Positions 14,926 through 21,952 of a stretch of 22,213 nucleotides of DNA are shown here, in pieces; the first letter of the stretch is position 1; every line of letters starts with the position of its first letter. The notes under the pieces were generated by a model. That model worked only from the letters and a program-made list of their open reading frames with translations, searched no databases and had not been told where the DNA came from. Both the position numbers and the translations under genes were made by a program. Origin of the DNA: a virus; the IMG/VR virus record IMGVR_UViG_3300018080_000638, positions 1-22,213 of that record, one strand, 5' to 3'.

Positions 14926-15707
14926 GTTTAGACGATTTAAATCTAGAAGCCAGAGACTTGTTCGATGGGGAGCCATTCTTGGAGCAAGACATCCAAACCT
15001 ACGACCCAAACTTGGATGTTGCCCTAGACTTAGTTGCGCCAAATTCACGCTTCCTCAGGGACACTGCCGACGACGGAGACCTTTCAGATTGCGAAGAAGA
15101 ATTGAATGATTGCAGTCAAGCCGTATCTTCGTGCCGGTCATCACTAGCCGCAGCCCAGGCGGAAATAGCCGCAGCCCAAGCGGAACTACAAGAACTTAAA
15201 GATTTGCTTGCTCCACCAGAGGGTTCGGGGGGCTCTGGGGCATGGTCTCATAGCACGCCAAGCTCCGTTGGTTGCAGATTCGGAGATGCGAAGGTGACAG
15301 GTAGCTACACCGACCAGCTGTCCGTTGAATATGTATCCGGCACAAGCTTTGAATTTACACGAGAAAACTCATCCGCGATTGAAGTTGATGACAATGGCGT
15401 GACCGTCAAGGTGCCAGGTAATGTTAATTTCAAGGTCACAACGTCACCAGACCCATCTTCAACTGGTATTTCATTGAGCCTGAGCGGGAACAGAGGTGTT
15501 ACTTCTACGGATACGGTCAATCTTACGGCTGGCACGACTTACTATGTTTTTGGACAAGGGGCGAACGTCATACCATCCTGCGGCGACCCAAGTTATTCCG
15601 CTAATTTTGAATTAAAGGGAACATTTGATACCACAGATCCAACTAACTTGGGTCGTGAATTTGTTATAACACTCACAGTTGATGCAGAAGGAAATATAAT
15701 AGAATGA
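14922..15707 (+). CDS. Coiled-coil plus beta-domain protein with heptad cysteines
   Basis: A 261-residue protein. Residues 1-50 are acidic; residues about 53-97 form a coiled coil with Cys57, Cys64 and Cys71 exactly seven residues apart, followed by a near-perfect repeat AAAQAEI/AAAQAEL and ELKDLL; a Gly/Ser linker (GSGGSG, 101-106) leads to a beta-rich domain (107-261) with many Thr/Ser strands and two further cysteines (C117 and one near C229). The plan is that of a small oligomeric tail appendage or virion decoration protein. No family is recognised. It is coupled by ATGA on both sides. Confidence 0.7.
   Translation: MSLDDLNLEARDLFDGEPFLEQDIQTYDPNLDVALDLVAPNSRFLRDTADDGDLSDCEEELNDCSQAVSSCRSSLAAAQAEIAAAQAELQELKDLLAPPEGSGGSGAWSHSTPSSVGCRFGDAKVTGSYTDQLSVEYVSGTSFEFTRENSSAIEVDDNGVTVKVPGNVNFKVTTSPDPSSTGISLSLSGNRGVTSTDTVNLTAGTTYYVFGQGANVIPSCGDPSYSANFELKGTFDTTDPTNLGREFVITLTVDAEGNIIE
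15147..15188 (+). repeat. Tandem 21-base repeat in coiled-coil region
   Basis: Two adjacent 21-base units (15147-15167 and 15168-15188) beginning GCCGCAGCCCA and differing at two positions. Each encodes one heptad (AAAQAEI, AAAQAEL), which indicates growth of the coiled coil by duplication of whole heptads. Confidence 0.75.
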
Positions 15708-15871
15708 ACAAACCAAGCTTAACATCACAAAAAACCGAAGGACTTGGAGACAAGGTAGAGCGCATAGCGAAGCCAATTGCCGTTGGTATTGACCGAGTAT
15801 TTGGAACCAATGTAAAGAACTGCGAGGCCTGTAAGAGGCGTCGGGACTGGCTGAACAAGCACTCTAAGTAA
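15704..15871 (+). CDS. Small CxxC phage protein
   Basis: A 55-residue protein whose ATG overlaps the preceding stop as ATGA. It reads TEGLGDKVERIAKPIAVGID and ends with NCEACKRRRDWLNKHSK, so it has a GLGD..VE start and a CxxCKRRR..LNK end. This is a type of tiny phage protein I have seen often near structural genes (GLGDTIE...CGCKKRxExLN), without known function. A single CxxC is not enough for a full zinc site in a monomer, so dimerisation or redox use is possible. Confidence 0.7.
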   Translation: MNKPSLTSQKTEGLGDKVERIAKPIAVGIDRVFGTNVKNCEACKRRRDWLNKHSK

Positions 15872-16062
15872 TTATGCAAAATAAAAGAAAAACCGAAAAA
15901 AAGAAAAGCGAAAGCGCAGCGAAGCTTTTCCTCGTGCCACTAATCAAATTTTAATCAAAAAATCAGAAACATGTCAAGCTTAAAATCACCGAACGGTTAA
16001 AATATTATGCACCTTGACACCAATCTAAATTTAATCCACACTCTCAAGAAAGGAACAAAACT
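15872..16062 (+). other. A/T-rich intergenic stretch before ejection genes
   Basis: 191 bases, clearly richer in A and T than its surroundings, between the small CxxC gene and the first ejection gene. It holds a weak hairpin (15904-15929), a near-copy of the start of the upstream small gene (CAAGCTTAAAATCAC, 15975-15989), a TATTAT within GGTTAAAATATTATGC as a weak -10 candidate, and AAGGA at 16050-16054, eight bases before the ATG at 16063. I cannot place a convincing promoter. Confidence 0.4.
15874..15954 (+). CDS. Possible tiny Lys-rich protein
   Basis: A 26-codon frame starting 2 bases after the preceding stop: MQNKRKTEKKKSESAAKLFL and a short hydrophobic end VPLIKF. The close spacing supports it; the short length and A-rich composition do not. 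A weak hairpin (AAAAGC 15904-15909 with GCTTTT 15924-15929) lies within it. It may be only leader or terminator sequence. Confidence 0.25.
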   Translation: MQNKRKTEKKKSESAAKLFLVPLIKF

Positions 16063-17742
16063 ATGGCACTAACACCAGAAGAAATCGAAGCCCTCAAGCT
16101 CAAAAGAACACCACAAGCCCCAGTGGGACAAGTTGATGAGAACGAAAGTTTCGATCAGTTCACTCGTAACCTTCCGGAACCGTCACAGCAAGGATTTCCT
16201 GTGCCCAGCATGGGTGCCGTGAGTCAAGTTCCCGGTATTGGGAAGGTCACCCTTGGGCAAGCCCCAATCGTAACCAATGAGGGGATTCAATATCAAACAC
16301 CAGAGCGTGGAAGGGATGATATGAACGTCAAGGAAAGGATTTCTGATGCGTGGAATCAATCTGTTCTTGGTCAAAAAATGAAGGGTGCATTTGGGCAACA
16401 AGTGTTTGGAGTTGGTAATGATCAATATCAGATTCGCAATAAGTTTTTAGGCATTGTCGGTGGTCAAGTTCCATATTCCGAAGCTTCCCCACAGGCTAAG
16501 TCGGATGCTATGAAAGCACATTTTCTTGGAGGGATTACAGAAAGGCCAGTCGGTCAAACATATGAACAAGCCCGGGAACAGGCCACACAACCAGAGGCAG
16601 TGGCGGCACCGGTGCCTAGTATTGCGCCAGATCAAATTACCCAGCAAGCCCAAGCTGTGCCGTCGGCTCCCGGCGGCGTGCCCCAAATTGGTGGAACCAT
16701 TTCTAGTGGTGGCCGAACGTTCACCTTTGCTCAGGGAGGCGGACAAATTGCCGAGCCTAGCCAAGCCCAGATGCAAGACTTTGCGCAACGTTCGCAAGCA
16801 GCAGAGCAAGCGCGTGGTGGATCGGACATTGCCACCATTAATCAAAGTGGGGAATTTGTTAGTCCAAGTGCCAGAGGACTGAGTCCCGTTGAGCAACAAA
16901 ACGTAGCCGAAGGTCGTCCACCAAATGTTAGTGCAGCACGAGCCCAAGACGCGATGAGAGCAATGGCAGAACAGAGGACTGAACGCAAGATGCGAGACAT
17001 GATCGCTGGGGCACCAACAGAAGTCTTTAGGCAGCAAGCAGTTGCCAAGGGGTTTACTGGCGAAGCAATCGAACAATATGCAGATACTCAAAGCCGTGAA
17101 TGGGCTGCGGGTCAAGTAGCACAAAGCGCTACTGGAACTGGTGGTCTTACGCCGTATCAAGCAGTTTCTGCATCGCAACGTCAGCAAGAGATTGACATGA
17201 AGATCCGTGCCGGCATGGAGGAAAAACAGGCCAAGCAAGAGGCTGATCAACAAGCCTCCCTCGCCAATGTAAGAGCCTCGAAAGACGCATACGATAAGCT
17301 TGAGCCCGTAGCCAAAGAAATCGCCACACTATCTGGAAGCCCATTCACTCAGGGTGGAATGGGTTGGGTTGCAAGCAAGATTCCAATGGCAACGGATGCA
17401 AGGCAGATTGAACGCCTCTCGAAGGAACTGGAGGGAACTACGTTCCTGCAGGGATTAATTGAGGCTAAGGCGAAGGGGGCTACATTTGGTGCGCTATCGG
17501 AACGTGAAGGCGACAGAATCTTAGCTGCTCGCGGTAAGCTCATTGATCCAAGCTCAACTAATGAGCAAAGAATTAGTGCCGTCAATGATATGATGGAAAC
17601 TATCCAGAAATCAATGGAGCGAGCAACTGCCGATTATGAATCAAAATACGGCAAGCAATACCAATCCGACGGTCAACCCGTATCCACCCTGAAAGCTGGT
17701 CAGGTTCAGACATCTTCAGGCAAAACATACACAGTTAAATAA
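16063..17742 (+). CDS. Internal virion / ejection protein, Gln/Ala-rich
   Basis: A 559-residue probable internal virion protein carried in the head and ejected with DNA. Residues 1-60 are polar and Pro-rich; the middle (about 165-350) is low-complexity Gln/Ala/Pro/Gly (QITQQAQAVPSAPGG, SQAQMQDFAQRSQAAEQARG). The C-terminal third is helical and contains LEGTTFLQGLIEAKAKGATF with GALSEREGDRILAARGKL, a segment like those found in ejection proteins of many podoviruses (pattern from memory). The start has an AAGGA ribosome site at 16050-16054. The next gene begins 2 bases after its stop. A 268-codon antisense frame is a shadow of the Gln/Ala codon bias. Confidence 0.75.
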   Translation: MALTPEEIEALKLKRTPQAPVGQVDENESFDQFTRNLPEPSQQGFPVPSMGAVSQVPGIGKVTLGQAPIVTNEGIQYQTPERGRDDMNVKERISDAWNQSVLGQKMKGAFGQQVFGVGNDQYQIRNKFLGIVGGQVPYSEASPQAKSDAMKAHFLGGITERPVGQTYEQAREQATQPEAVAAPVPSIAPDQITQQAQAVPSAPGGVPQIGGTISSGGRTFTFAQGGGQIAEPSQAQMQDFAQRSQAAEQARGGSDIATINQSGEFVSPSARGLSPVEQQNVAEGRPPNVSAARAQDAMRAMAEQRTERKMRDMIAGAPTEVFRQQAVAKGFTGEAIEQYADTQSREWAAGQVAQSATGTGGLTPYQAVSASQRQQEIDMKIRAGMEEKQAKQEADQQASLANVRASKDAYDKLEPVAKEIATLSGSPFTQGGMGWVASKIPMATDARQIERLSKELEGTTFLQGLIEAKAKGATFGALSEREGDRILAARGKLIDPSSTNEQRISAVNDMMETIQKSMERATADYESKYGKQYQSDGQPVSTLKAGQVQTSSGKTYTVK

Positions 17743-17743
17743 T

Positions 17744-20593
17744 ATGCAAGACTTTACAATAGTTGATGATGATACCGGGATGGAAGTCACCATTTCTGGC
17801 GATCAAGCCCCTGCGCCAGACGAGTTCCCCGAACTGTTTGCAGCCGCTAGAAAACAGTCGTATGAGAAGCTTGCCAGTGGCGAGTTTAAGCTAGGCGAAG
17901 ACCTGCAGCACCTAGATAAGGCCGAGCAACGTGAAAGCATTCGCAAGCACGCATCTAGAGCAATGGGTATTTCACCGCAAGATGTAGATATTGAGAGCGG
18001 CATGGGCATGTGGGACAGGACAAAGTTGAGCTTCCAGCCAACCGACGCAGACCGCATGAAGCAACTGGAGGATGACTATGGTAAGGAGAATGTCTCCATG
18101 CTTCAGATAGGCGACAAGCAGAAGATGTTTTACCGAGACCCAAAGACCAAGAAGATGACGATGGTTGATGAAATGGGTGCTTCGTTGGCTGATTTTACAG
18201 CGGACATTGCTGGGACTGCACTACCAATAGCTGGAGCCATTGGAGCCGCAGTAGCAACTGGCGGCGCATCCATACCACTAATGGCTGGCGCAGCTGCATT
18301 GGGCGGATTTGCCGCTAGTGCAGGTCAGGATATTGCGGTTCGTGCTGGCTCGGATGAAGACATACGTCTAGGGGAGATTGCCAAGCGCAGGGGTATTGAG
18401 GCCGCGATAGGCATTCCGATTGATTTAGTTACTGGTGGCTTTGGTCGCGTTATGGGCAAAGCTTTTGCCAAGCGCAGTGGCCTGCAAGCCATTGATGAAC
18501 TCACTAGGGGAACCAAGGAACTCAATGAAGCCTATGGCACTCAGATTAAATTAACTGCCGCACAATCGGCAGACCCAGACGCCTCGATTACGCAAAGTTT
18601 GCGAGCAGGACTAGACCCTAGGGGTCGGGAGGCTCAATGGTATAATAAGCAACTGGATGAAATTGGGAAGATTGATAAAGCCATTAAAACTGGCGTTGCT
18701 TCAGACGAACCGGTTGAGAATGTCATGGCTCGCATGGCTGATGAGCATTTAACAAAACTTGACGACTATAGGGCAAGAATGGATGCGCTCGATGAAGTCA
18801 AGATCAATCAGCAAGTGGCAGCCAAGAAGCAAACAGCCGAATATGCTGCTGAGCAAAAGACGAAGATGAAGAAACAGCGCCAGCTAGAGCATGAAGCCCG
18901 CGTTGACAAATATGAAACCGCATACAACAAGGCTCGTAATAGCGTAGAAAAACTTGACCGAGTGAGGGGCGGAGAGGTTAGGGGGCAGGTCGAGCGCCAA
19001 TACGCTTCTAAGCAAAAAGCCAACGATGACTTATACGAAGAAGCATACCGCAGGACGGATACGCCACAGGCAAACACACCGGTTGCCGATGTCCAGAAGG
19101 TAGTTGATCGAATCGACGAAGGCCAATTTATTGCTGACTCGGCAGAGCTTCGAGCCTTGCAGGCACTTAAAAAGAGGATAGCGGACAACCCAGAAGACCT
19201 GACCTTCAGGGAGCTTGACGCATTTGTTCGCCAGTTTGGGGATCGCGTCAACTTCAAGAAGAAGCACGGACTGAAGTTTGACGAAATCAACTTCAGGAAG
19301 GCTTACGGACAATTGAATAAACTATGGAATGATGCCATCGGCGCACCAAAGAAACTAGGTGGTCGTGGTGCCGGAAAACCCGCAAAAGATGCGCACATGG
19401 CTGCCCGTAAAGACTTCCGTGAGAACATCTTACCATACACCGACGGAGAGCCATCTAGGATTCTCCAGAAACGTGCTGGCGGTATGGCTGGTGAAACCCT
19501 AGCGGACGAGAAAGTCTTGACGGAATCTTTGTCAACTTCTGCATCCGTAAGGAATTCGATTGCTGCTGGCGCAGATAGGAATACGCTGAAAGACGCATAT
19601 ATGCGTCAAATCCTGCAGCAAGCTGAGGGTGGCAAGCGAATCTCCTATGATGAAAGTGTGCTTGATGAGCTATATAAGACCACGAGTGGACGTGCTGGTG
19701 GGGTTAAGTCTCGGATCGCCAAGATTAACCAAATCCTAGAAGATTCAAAGAAGACACCAGATGCAGTTACAAGGGAGGATTTGCGTGAACTCGTTGATGC
19801 GTTCGATGCTCCAGCAGCGCGAAAGGCCGAAAAAGCGATACGCGACAAGATTAAGCTCAAGGAGGAATACGCCGAAGCCAATAGAAATGTCTTAACCAAG
19901 ATCATTAAGGGCGAGCAGCCTGCACCAGAGGATATTCATATCTTCATTAGTGACATAGCAAAACTGCGACCCAGTGAGATTCAGGGACTATTTGGACGAC
20001 TGTCACCAGCGGAGCAGAACTCGCTCAAGAGAAGCGGCATTGACTGGTTCCTTGAAAAGGCTGGTGCATCTAAAGAGGTATCACAACGGACTTCAGCTCA
20101 AACAGGTGGATTGGCACTATGGGAACCAGATGCGATGGAAGCTTTGTTGAGAGACTCGGCAACGCGATCAAAGTTGGAGGCATTGCTAGGTAAGGACATT
20201 GTGTCCGACTACGCTAAGGCCAATAAGGTTGTGGCCAATGCTGCAATTATCCGCAATGCCAAGGAGGGGGCTAGTAGCCGCGTCGTGTTGACAACGGGTG
20301 CGTCTGGCATCCCGACCCCACTAATTGTATCGCCGGGCATTCCCCGTTGGCTAGGTCGCAAAATGCTCGGAGTGATTCATACGTCCTCCATTGGGCGCAA
20401 CATGCTTAGACGCTACCTGCAATCTCCAAACGAAAAGTCAGCCGAAGACCTGTTCAAGAAGATGTTCTTTACGTCGATTGGGACTAGGGCGGGTATGGCT
20501 TCTGCTGCAGACGAAGCAGGAAAAGACCCCCAGTTCTCTGCATGGCTCCAAGAGTCATTTGCGGAAGGCGGGGAAGGGAACCAAGAACAATAA
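17744..20593 (+). CDS. Large internal virion / ejection protein
   Basis: A 949-residue protein, the largest in the window. The N-terminal 150 residues are mixed alpha/beta with WDRTKLSFQPTDADRMKQLE and GDKQKMFYRDPKTKKM, a segment I associate with phage internal virion proteins. Then comes a Gly/Ala-rich hydrophobic stretch (about 156-194: ADIAGTALPIAGAIGAAVAT) that could insert in or cross a membrane during DNA entry. The rest is long, charged and helical with coiled-coil parts (KKQTAEYAAEQKTKMKKQRQ, about 350-400). No lysozyme or transglycosylase motif is seen. It sits with the preceding Gln/Ala-rich protein as the ejection pair at the end of the rightward block. Confidence 0.77.
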   Translation: MQDFTIVDDDTGMEVTISGDQAPAPDEFPELFAAARKQSYEKLASGEFKLGEDLQHLDKAEQRESIRKHASRAMGISPQDVDIESGMGMWDRTKLSFQPTDADRMKQLEDDYGKENVSMLQIGDKQKMFYRDPKTKKMTMVDEMGASLADFTADIAGTALPIAGAIGAAVATGGASIPLMAGAAALGGFAASAGQDIAVRAGSDEDIRLGEIAKRRGIEAAIGIPIDLVTGGFGRVMGKAFAKRSGLQAIDELTRGTKELNEAYGTQIKLTAAQSADPDASITQSLRAGLDPRGREAQWYNKQLDEIGKIDKAIKTGVASDEPVENVMARMADEHLTKLDDYRARMDALDEVKINQQVAAKKQTAEYAAEQKTKMKKQRQLEHEARVDKYETAYNKARNSVEKLDRVRGGEVRGQVERQYASKQKANDDLYEEAYRRTDTPQANTPVADVQKVVDRIDEGQFIADSAELRALQALKKRIADNPEDLTFRELDAFVRQFGDRVNFKKKHGLKFDEINFRKAYGQLNKLWNDAIGAPKKLGGRGAGKPAKDAHMAARKDFRENILPYTDGEPSRILQKRAGGMAGETLADEKVLTESLSTSASVRNSIAAGADRNTLKDAYMRQILQQAEGGKRISYDESVLDELYKTTSGRAGGVKSRIAKINQILEDSKKTPDAVTREDLRELVDAFDAPAARKAEKAIRDKIKLKEEYAEANRNVLTKIIKGEQPAPEDIHIFISDIAKLRPSEIQGLFGRLSPAEQNSLKRSGIDWFLEKAGASKEVSQRTSAQTGGLALWEPDAMEALLRDSATRSKLEALLGKDIVSDYAKANKVVANAAIIRNAKEGASSRVVLTTGASGIPTPLIVSPGIPRWLGRKMLGVIHTSSIGRNMLRRYLQSPNEKSAEDLFKKMFFTSIGTRAGMASAADEAGKDPQFSAWLQESFAEGGEGNQEQ

Positions 20594-20595
20594 AT

Positions 20596-20712
20596 ATGCC
20601 AAAGAAACTAGAAAGATGCGTAAAATCCGTAAAGAAAAGCGGAAAGAGCAAGTCATCAGCCTACGCCATTTGCACGGCAGTGTCTAAGCGCAAGGGCAAG
20701 GGGCGTAAATAG
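20596..20712 (+). CDS. Tiny Lys/Ser-rich phage protein
   Basis: A 38-residue protein starting 2 bases after the stop of the large ejection gene: MPKKLERCVKSVKKSGKSKS, then SAYAICTAVSKRKGKGRK. I recognise this as a frequent tiny phage protein (LERCV..V...GKS..SAYAICTA); the function is unknown. It has two cysteines and a basic tail. Its stop codon overlaps the left arm of a possible terminator. Confidence 0.65.
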   Translation: MPKKLERCVKSVKKSGKSKSSAYAICTAVSKRKGKGRK

Positions 20713-20746
20713 CCCTTAATTGCACAGAACATAGCCTAGAAGGGCT
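20711..20746 (+). terminator. Possible rightward terminator of the late block
   Basis: AGCCCTT (20711-20717) pairs with AAGGGCT (20740-20746), with a 22-base loop, followed by TTGGGCTGTTTATT. An alternative shorter pairing uses AGCC at 20733-20736. The T-tract is weak, so this is uncertain, but it sits exactly at the end of the rightward genes. Confidence 0.35.
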
Positions 20747-20779
20747 TTGGGCTGTTTATTGGACACTTGGTATGCAGGC

Positions 20780-20807
20780 AAAAAGAAAGCCCCTTGTGGG
20801 GGCTCTC
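20780..20807 (-). terminator. Leftward terminator facing the late block
   Basis: Read on the minus strand: GAGAGCCCC, loop CACAA, GGGGCTTTC, then TTTTT. The 9-bp stem has one G.U wobble in leftward RNA and an A.C mismatch in rightward RNA, and the T-tract is on the leftward side. It ends the leftward operon at 20868 and prevents collision with the late genes. Confidence 0.8.
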
Positions 20808-20867
20808 AGTGTTGGTTCACTTAGTGATTTCTGACCATTAAGACGCGACCATCGGCTAGGGTGATTA

Positions 20868-21095
20868 TTAACTTGCGGTTGCCAGTGTTAGCGTAACAGG
20901 GATCTCGTGGAATGTAACCGTGCCGTCCTGACCTTCCTTCATCAGTTCTACCCAGTTTTCCGCTTCCCCTGTATTGCAACAAAATTGCGACACCCCATCT
21001 TCATTTTCGCAAACGATCACATGACCGCCTCCGATTACGTCAAAGATGTTGTAAGCTGTTCCGCCCGTGTAGTGATATAGTTTCTGTGTTTTCAT
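20868..21095 (-). CDS. Hypothetical small protein, last gene of leftward block
   Basis: A 75-residue unrecognised protein, beginning MKTQKLYHYTGGTAYNIFDV and containing CENEDGVSQFCCNTGEAENW. Its start overlaps the preceding stop as ATGA, so it is translated with the 120-residue gene. It looks beta-rich, acidic and soluble. In the -1 frame relative to its own, an open reading continues past its stop to about 20824 and ends KLIITLADGRVLMVRNH; this may be chance. Confidence 0.6.
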   Translation of the reverse strand: MKTQKLYHYTGGTAYNIFDVIGGGHVIVCENEDGVSQFCCNTGEAENWVELMKEGQDGTVTFHEIPVTLTLATAS

Positions 21096-21454
21096 GTGCT
21101 TTGTATTGTGGTTGTGGTTGTTGGCGAATAAAGCCCTTTTAGCTTATCGCATGGATTAAGATTTTCGTCTACTTCTAACAAAATTCGCAAGACAGTTGGA
21201 GCAGCATAAACATCTAAGTCGTCATCTATGTGCAATTCAGCCCAGAACCCTCCGTCATATTTCTCTAAGGTGAGGTTGCATTCAACGCAGTCTTCCACTA
21301 GGTCAGCCATTAAGTCGCGCATTCCTTCTTCGTCAATTAACAGTGCGTTGTCCAAAGTGCGGTCGGGATTTTGGTCATCCAGCAAAACAACCTCAGTCCA
21401 GTAGTCCGAATCCCATTCATTGATGTTAATTCCATGTAGTTTTAATTGAATCAT
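21092..21454 (-). CDS. Hypothetical acidic protein in leftward block
   Basis: A 120-residue unrecognised protein, strongly acidic (DSDYWTEVVLLDDQNPDRTL, ALLIDEEGMRDLMADLVEDC). It has a Thr-rich C-terminus (SPTTTTTIQST). It has no signal peptide or membrane segment. Its leader is rich in C and A with no Shine-Dalgarno sequence (CCAAAACCAATAATATG), like that of the 68-residue gene to its right. Its end overlaps the next start as ATGA. Leftward orientation and small size fit an early or regulatory region; acidity alone does not show a function. Confidence 0.62.
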   Translation of the reverse strand: MIQLKLHGININEWDSDYWTEVVLLDDQNPDRTLDNALLIDEEGMRDLMADLVEDCVECNLTLEKYDGGFWAELHIDDDLDVYAAPTVLRILLEVDENLNPCDKLKGLYSPTTTTTIQST

Positions 21455-21617
21455 ATTATTGGTTTTGGTTGATTATTGTGTTTGTTAGTGAAAGAAATGC
21501 CGACAGCTTGGTTATCGCTTACAAGAGCTAAGATTGAAGGACTCGCGGAGTATATGTCTGAAATCTCCCAGCCCACTCATTGCCCCTCGGACTTCGGGGA
21601 TTTTTATTCACCATGAA
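21455..21617. other. Gap with hairpin and two opposing tiny frames
   Basis: 163 bases between two leftward genes. A rightward frame at 21497-21616 (39 residues, MPTAWLSLTRAKIEGLAEYM...) and a leftward frame at 21528-21614 (28 residues, MVNKNPRSPRGNEWAGRFQT...) overlap; the leftward one begins 3 bases after the stop of the 68-residue gene. Neither is convincing alone. The terminator-like hairpin at 21585-21605 is oriented rightward. Confidence 0.35.
21585..21605 (+). terminator. Rightward terminator-like hairpin among leftward genes
   Basis: CCTCG (21585-21589), loop GACTT, CGGGG (21595-21599), then ATTTTT. One pair is U.G in rightward RNA. The T-tract follows only in the rightward direction, although flanking genes are leftward. 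It could end an antisense or small RNA, or be chance. Confidence 0.4.
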
Positions 21618-21824
21618 CTAGAAATTTAATAAATCGTGGTCAATGCAGTCTTCCCAGAGCGCATCTAGGAGTTCTTCTGCATCTTTGAACCTGTGTCCAT
21701 GTTTGCGCCATGTGCGGATCTGCTGGGCTAAGTCCCACAGGTTGGAATGTAGATCACTAGCCCTGTGGCATAGGTCAAAATCTTGTTGCTCTTCCGGTAG
21801 GTCAAATTCTAGTCGTGCCTTCAT
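21618..21824 (-). CDS. Small phage protein, MKA.L.FDLPEE type
   Basis: A 68-residue protein: MKARLEFDLPEEQQDFDLCH, then HSNLWDLAQQIRTWRKHGH and an acidic C-terminus with LLDALWEDCIDHDLL. I recognise the plan MKA.L.F.LPEE...F......LWDLDQ.LR as a frequent early phage protein of unknown function. The start at 21824 lies about 23 bases past the predicted start point of the leftward promoter at 21854-21881. There is no Shine-Dalgarno sequence; the leader is C/A-rich (ACAAATCCAAACAATG). Confidence 0.75.
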   Translation of the reverse strand: MKARLEFDLPEEQQDFDLCHRASDLHSNLWDLAQQIRTWRKHGHRFKDAEELLDALWEDCIDHDLLNF

Positions 21825-21853
21825 TGTTTGGATTTGTTTGTGTTGTAGTAGTT

Positions 21854-21881
21854 ATAATACGATTCGTGTTGGTTGTTTCAA
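21854..21881 (-). promoter_or_regulatory. Predicted sigma70-like leftward promoter
   Basis: On the minus strand TTGAAA (21881-21876), a 16-base spacer, and TATTAT (21859-21854). It would start transcription about 23 bases before the gene at 21824. It lies immediately downstream of the perfect hairpin at 21896-21923. Assigned by consensus matching only. Confidence 0.5.
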
Positions 21882-21895
21882 AATGTGGCTTATAT

Positions 21896-21923
21896 ATGTT
21901 CCCGAAATTCGTTTCGGGAACAT
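21896..21923. repeat. Perfect 12-bp inverted repeat with 4-base loop
   Basis: ATGTTCCCGAAA (21896-21907), TTCG, TTTCGGGAACAT (21912-21923). The arms are fully complementary. There is no T-tract on either side, so it is not a simple terminator. It sits between the right-edge gene and the leftward promoter, where it could be an operator, an mRNA 3' end structure or a processing site. Confidence 0.85.
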
Positions 21924-21952
21924 CCGTAAGTTGTTGAATGTCAGGCAGGTTA

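Noticed and set aside
15681-15700. GATGCAG with TATAAT as a third copy of the bipartite motif
   Set aside because: Only about half of the 10-base box matches, and it is inside a coding region.
16013-16040. TTGACA upstream of the first ejection gene
   Set aside because: The hexamer 17 bases downstream is CACACT, a poor -10; not convincing as a promoter.
16447-17253. 268-codon leftward frame across the Gln/Ala-rich ejection gene
   Set aside because: Shadow frame with Cys/Leu/Ser-rich low-quality composition produced by the opposing CAA/GCA codons.
18640-18646. TATAAT inside the large ejection gene
   Set aside because: No AGTAATGCGC-like box upstream and no gene start nearby; expected by chance.
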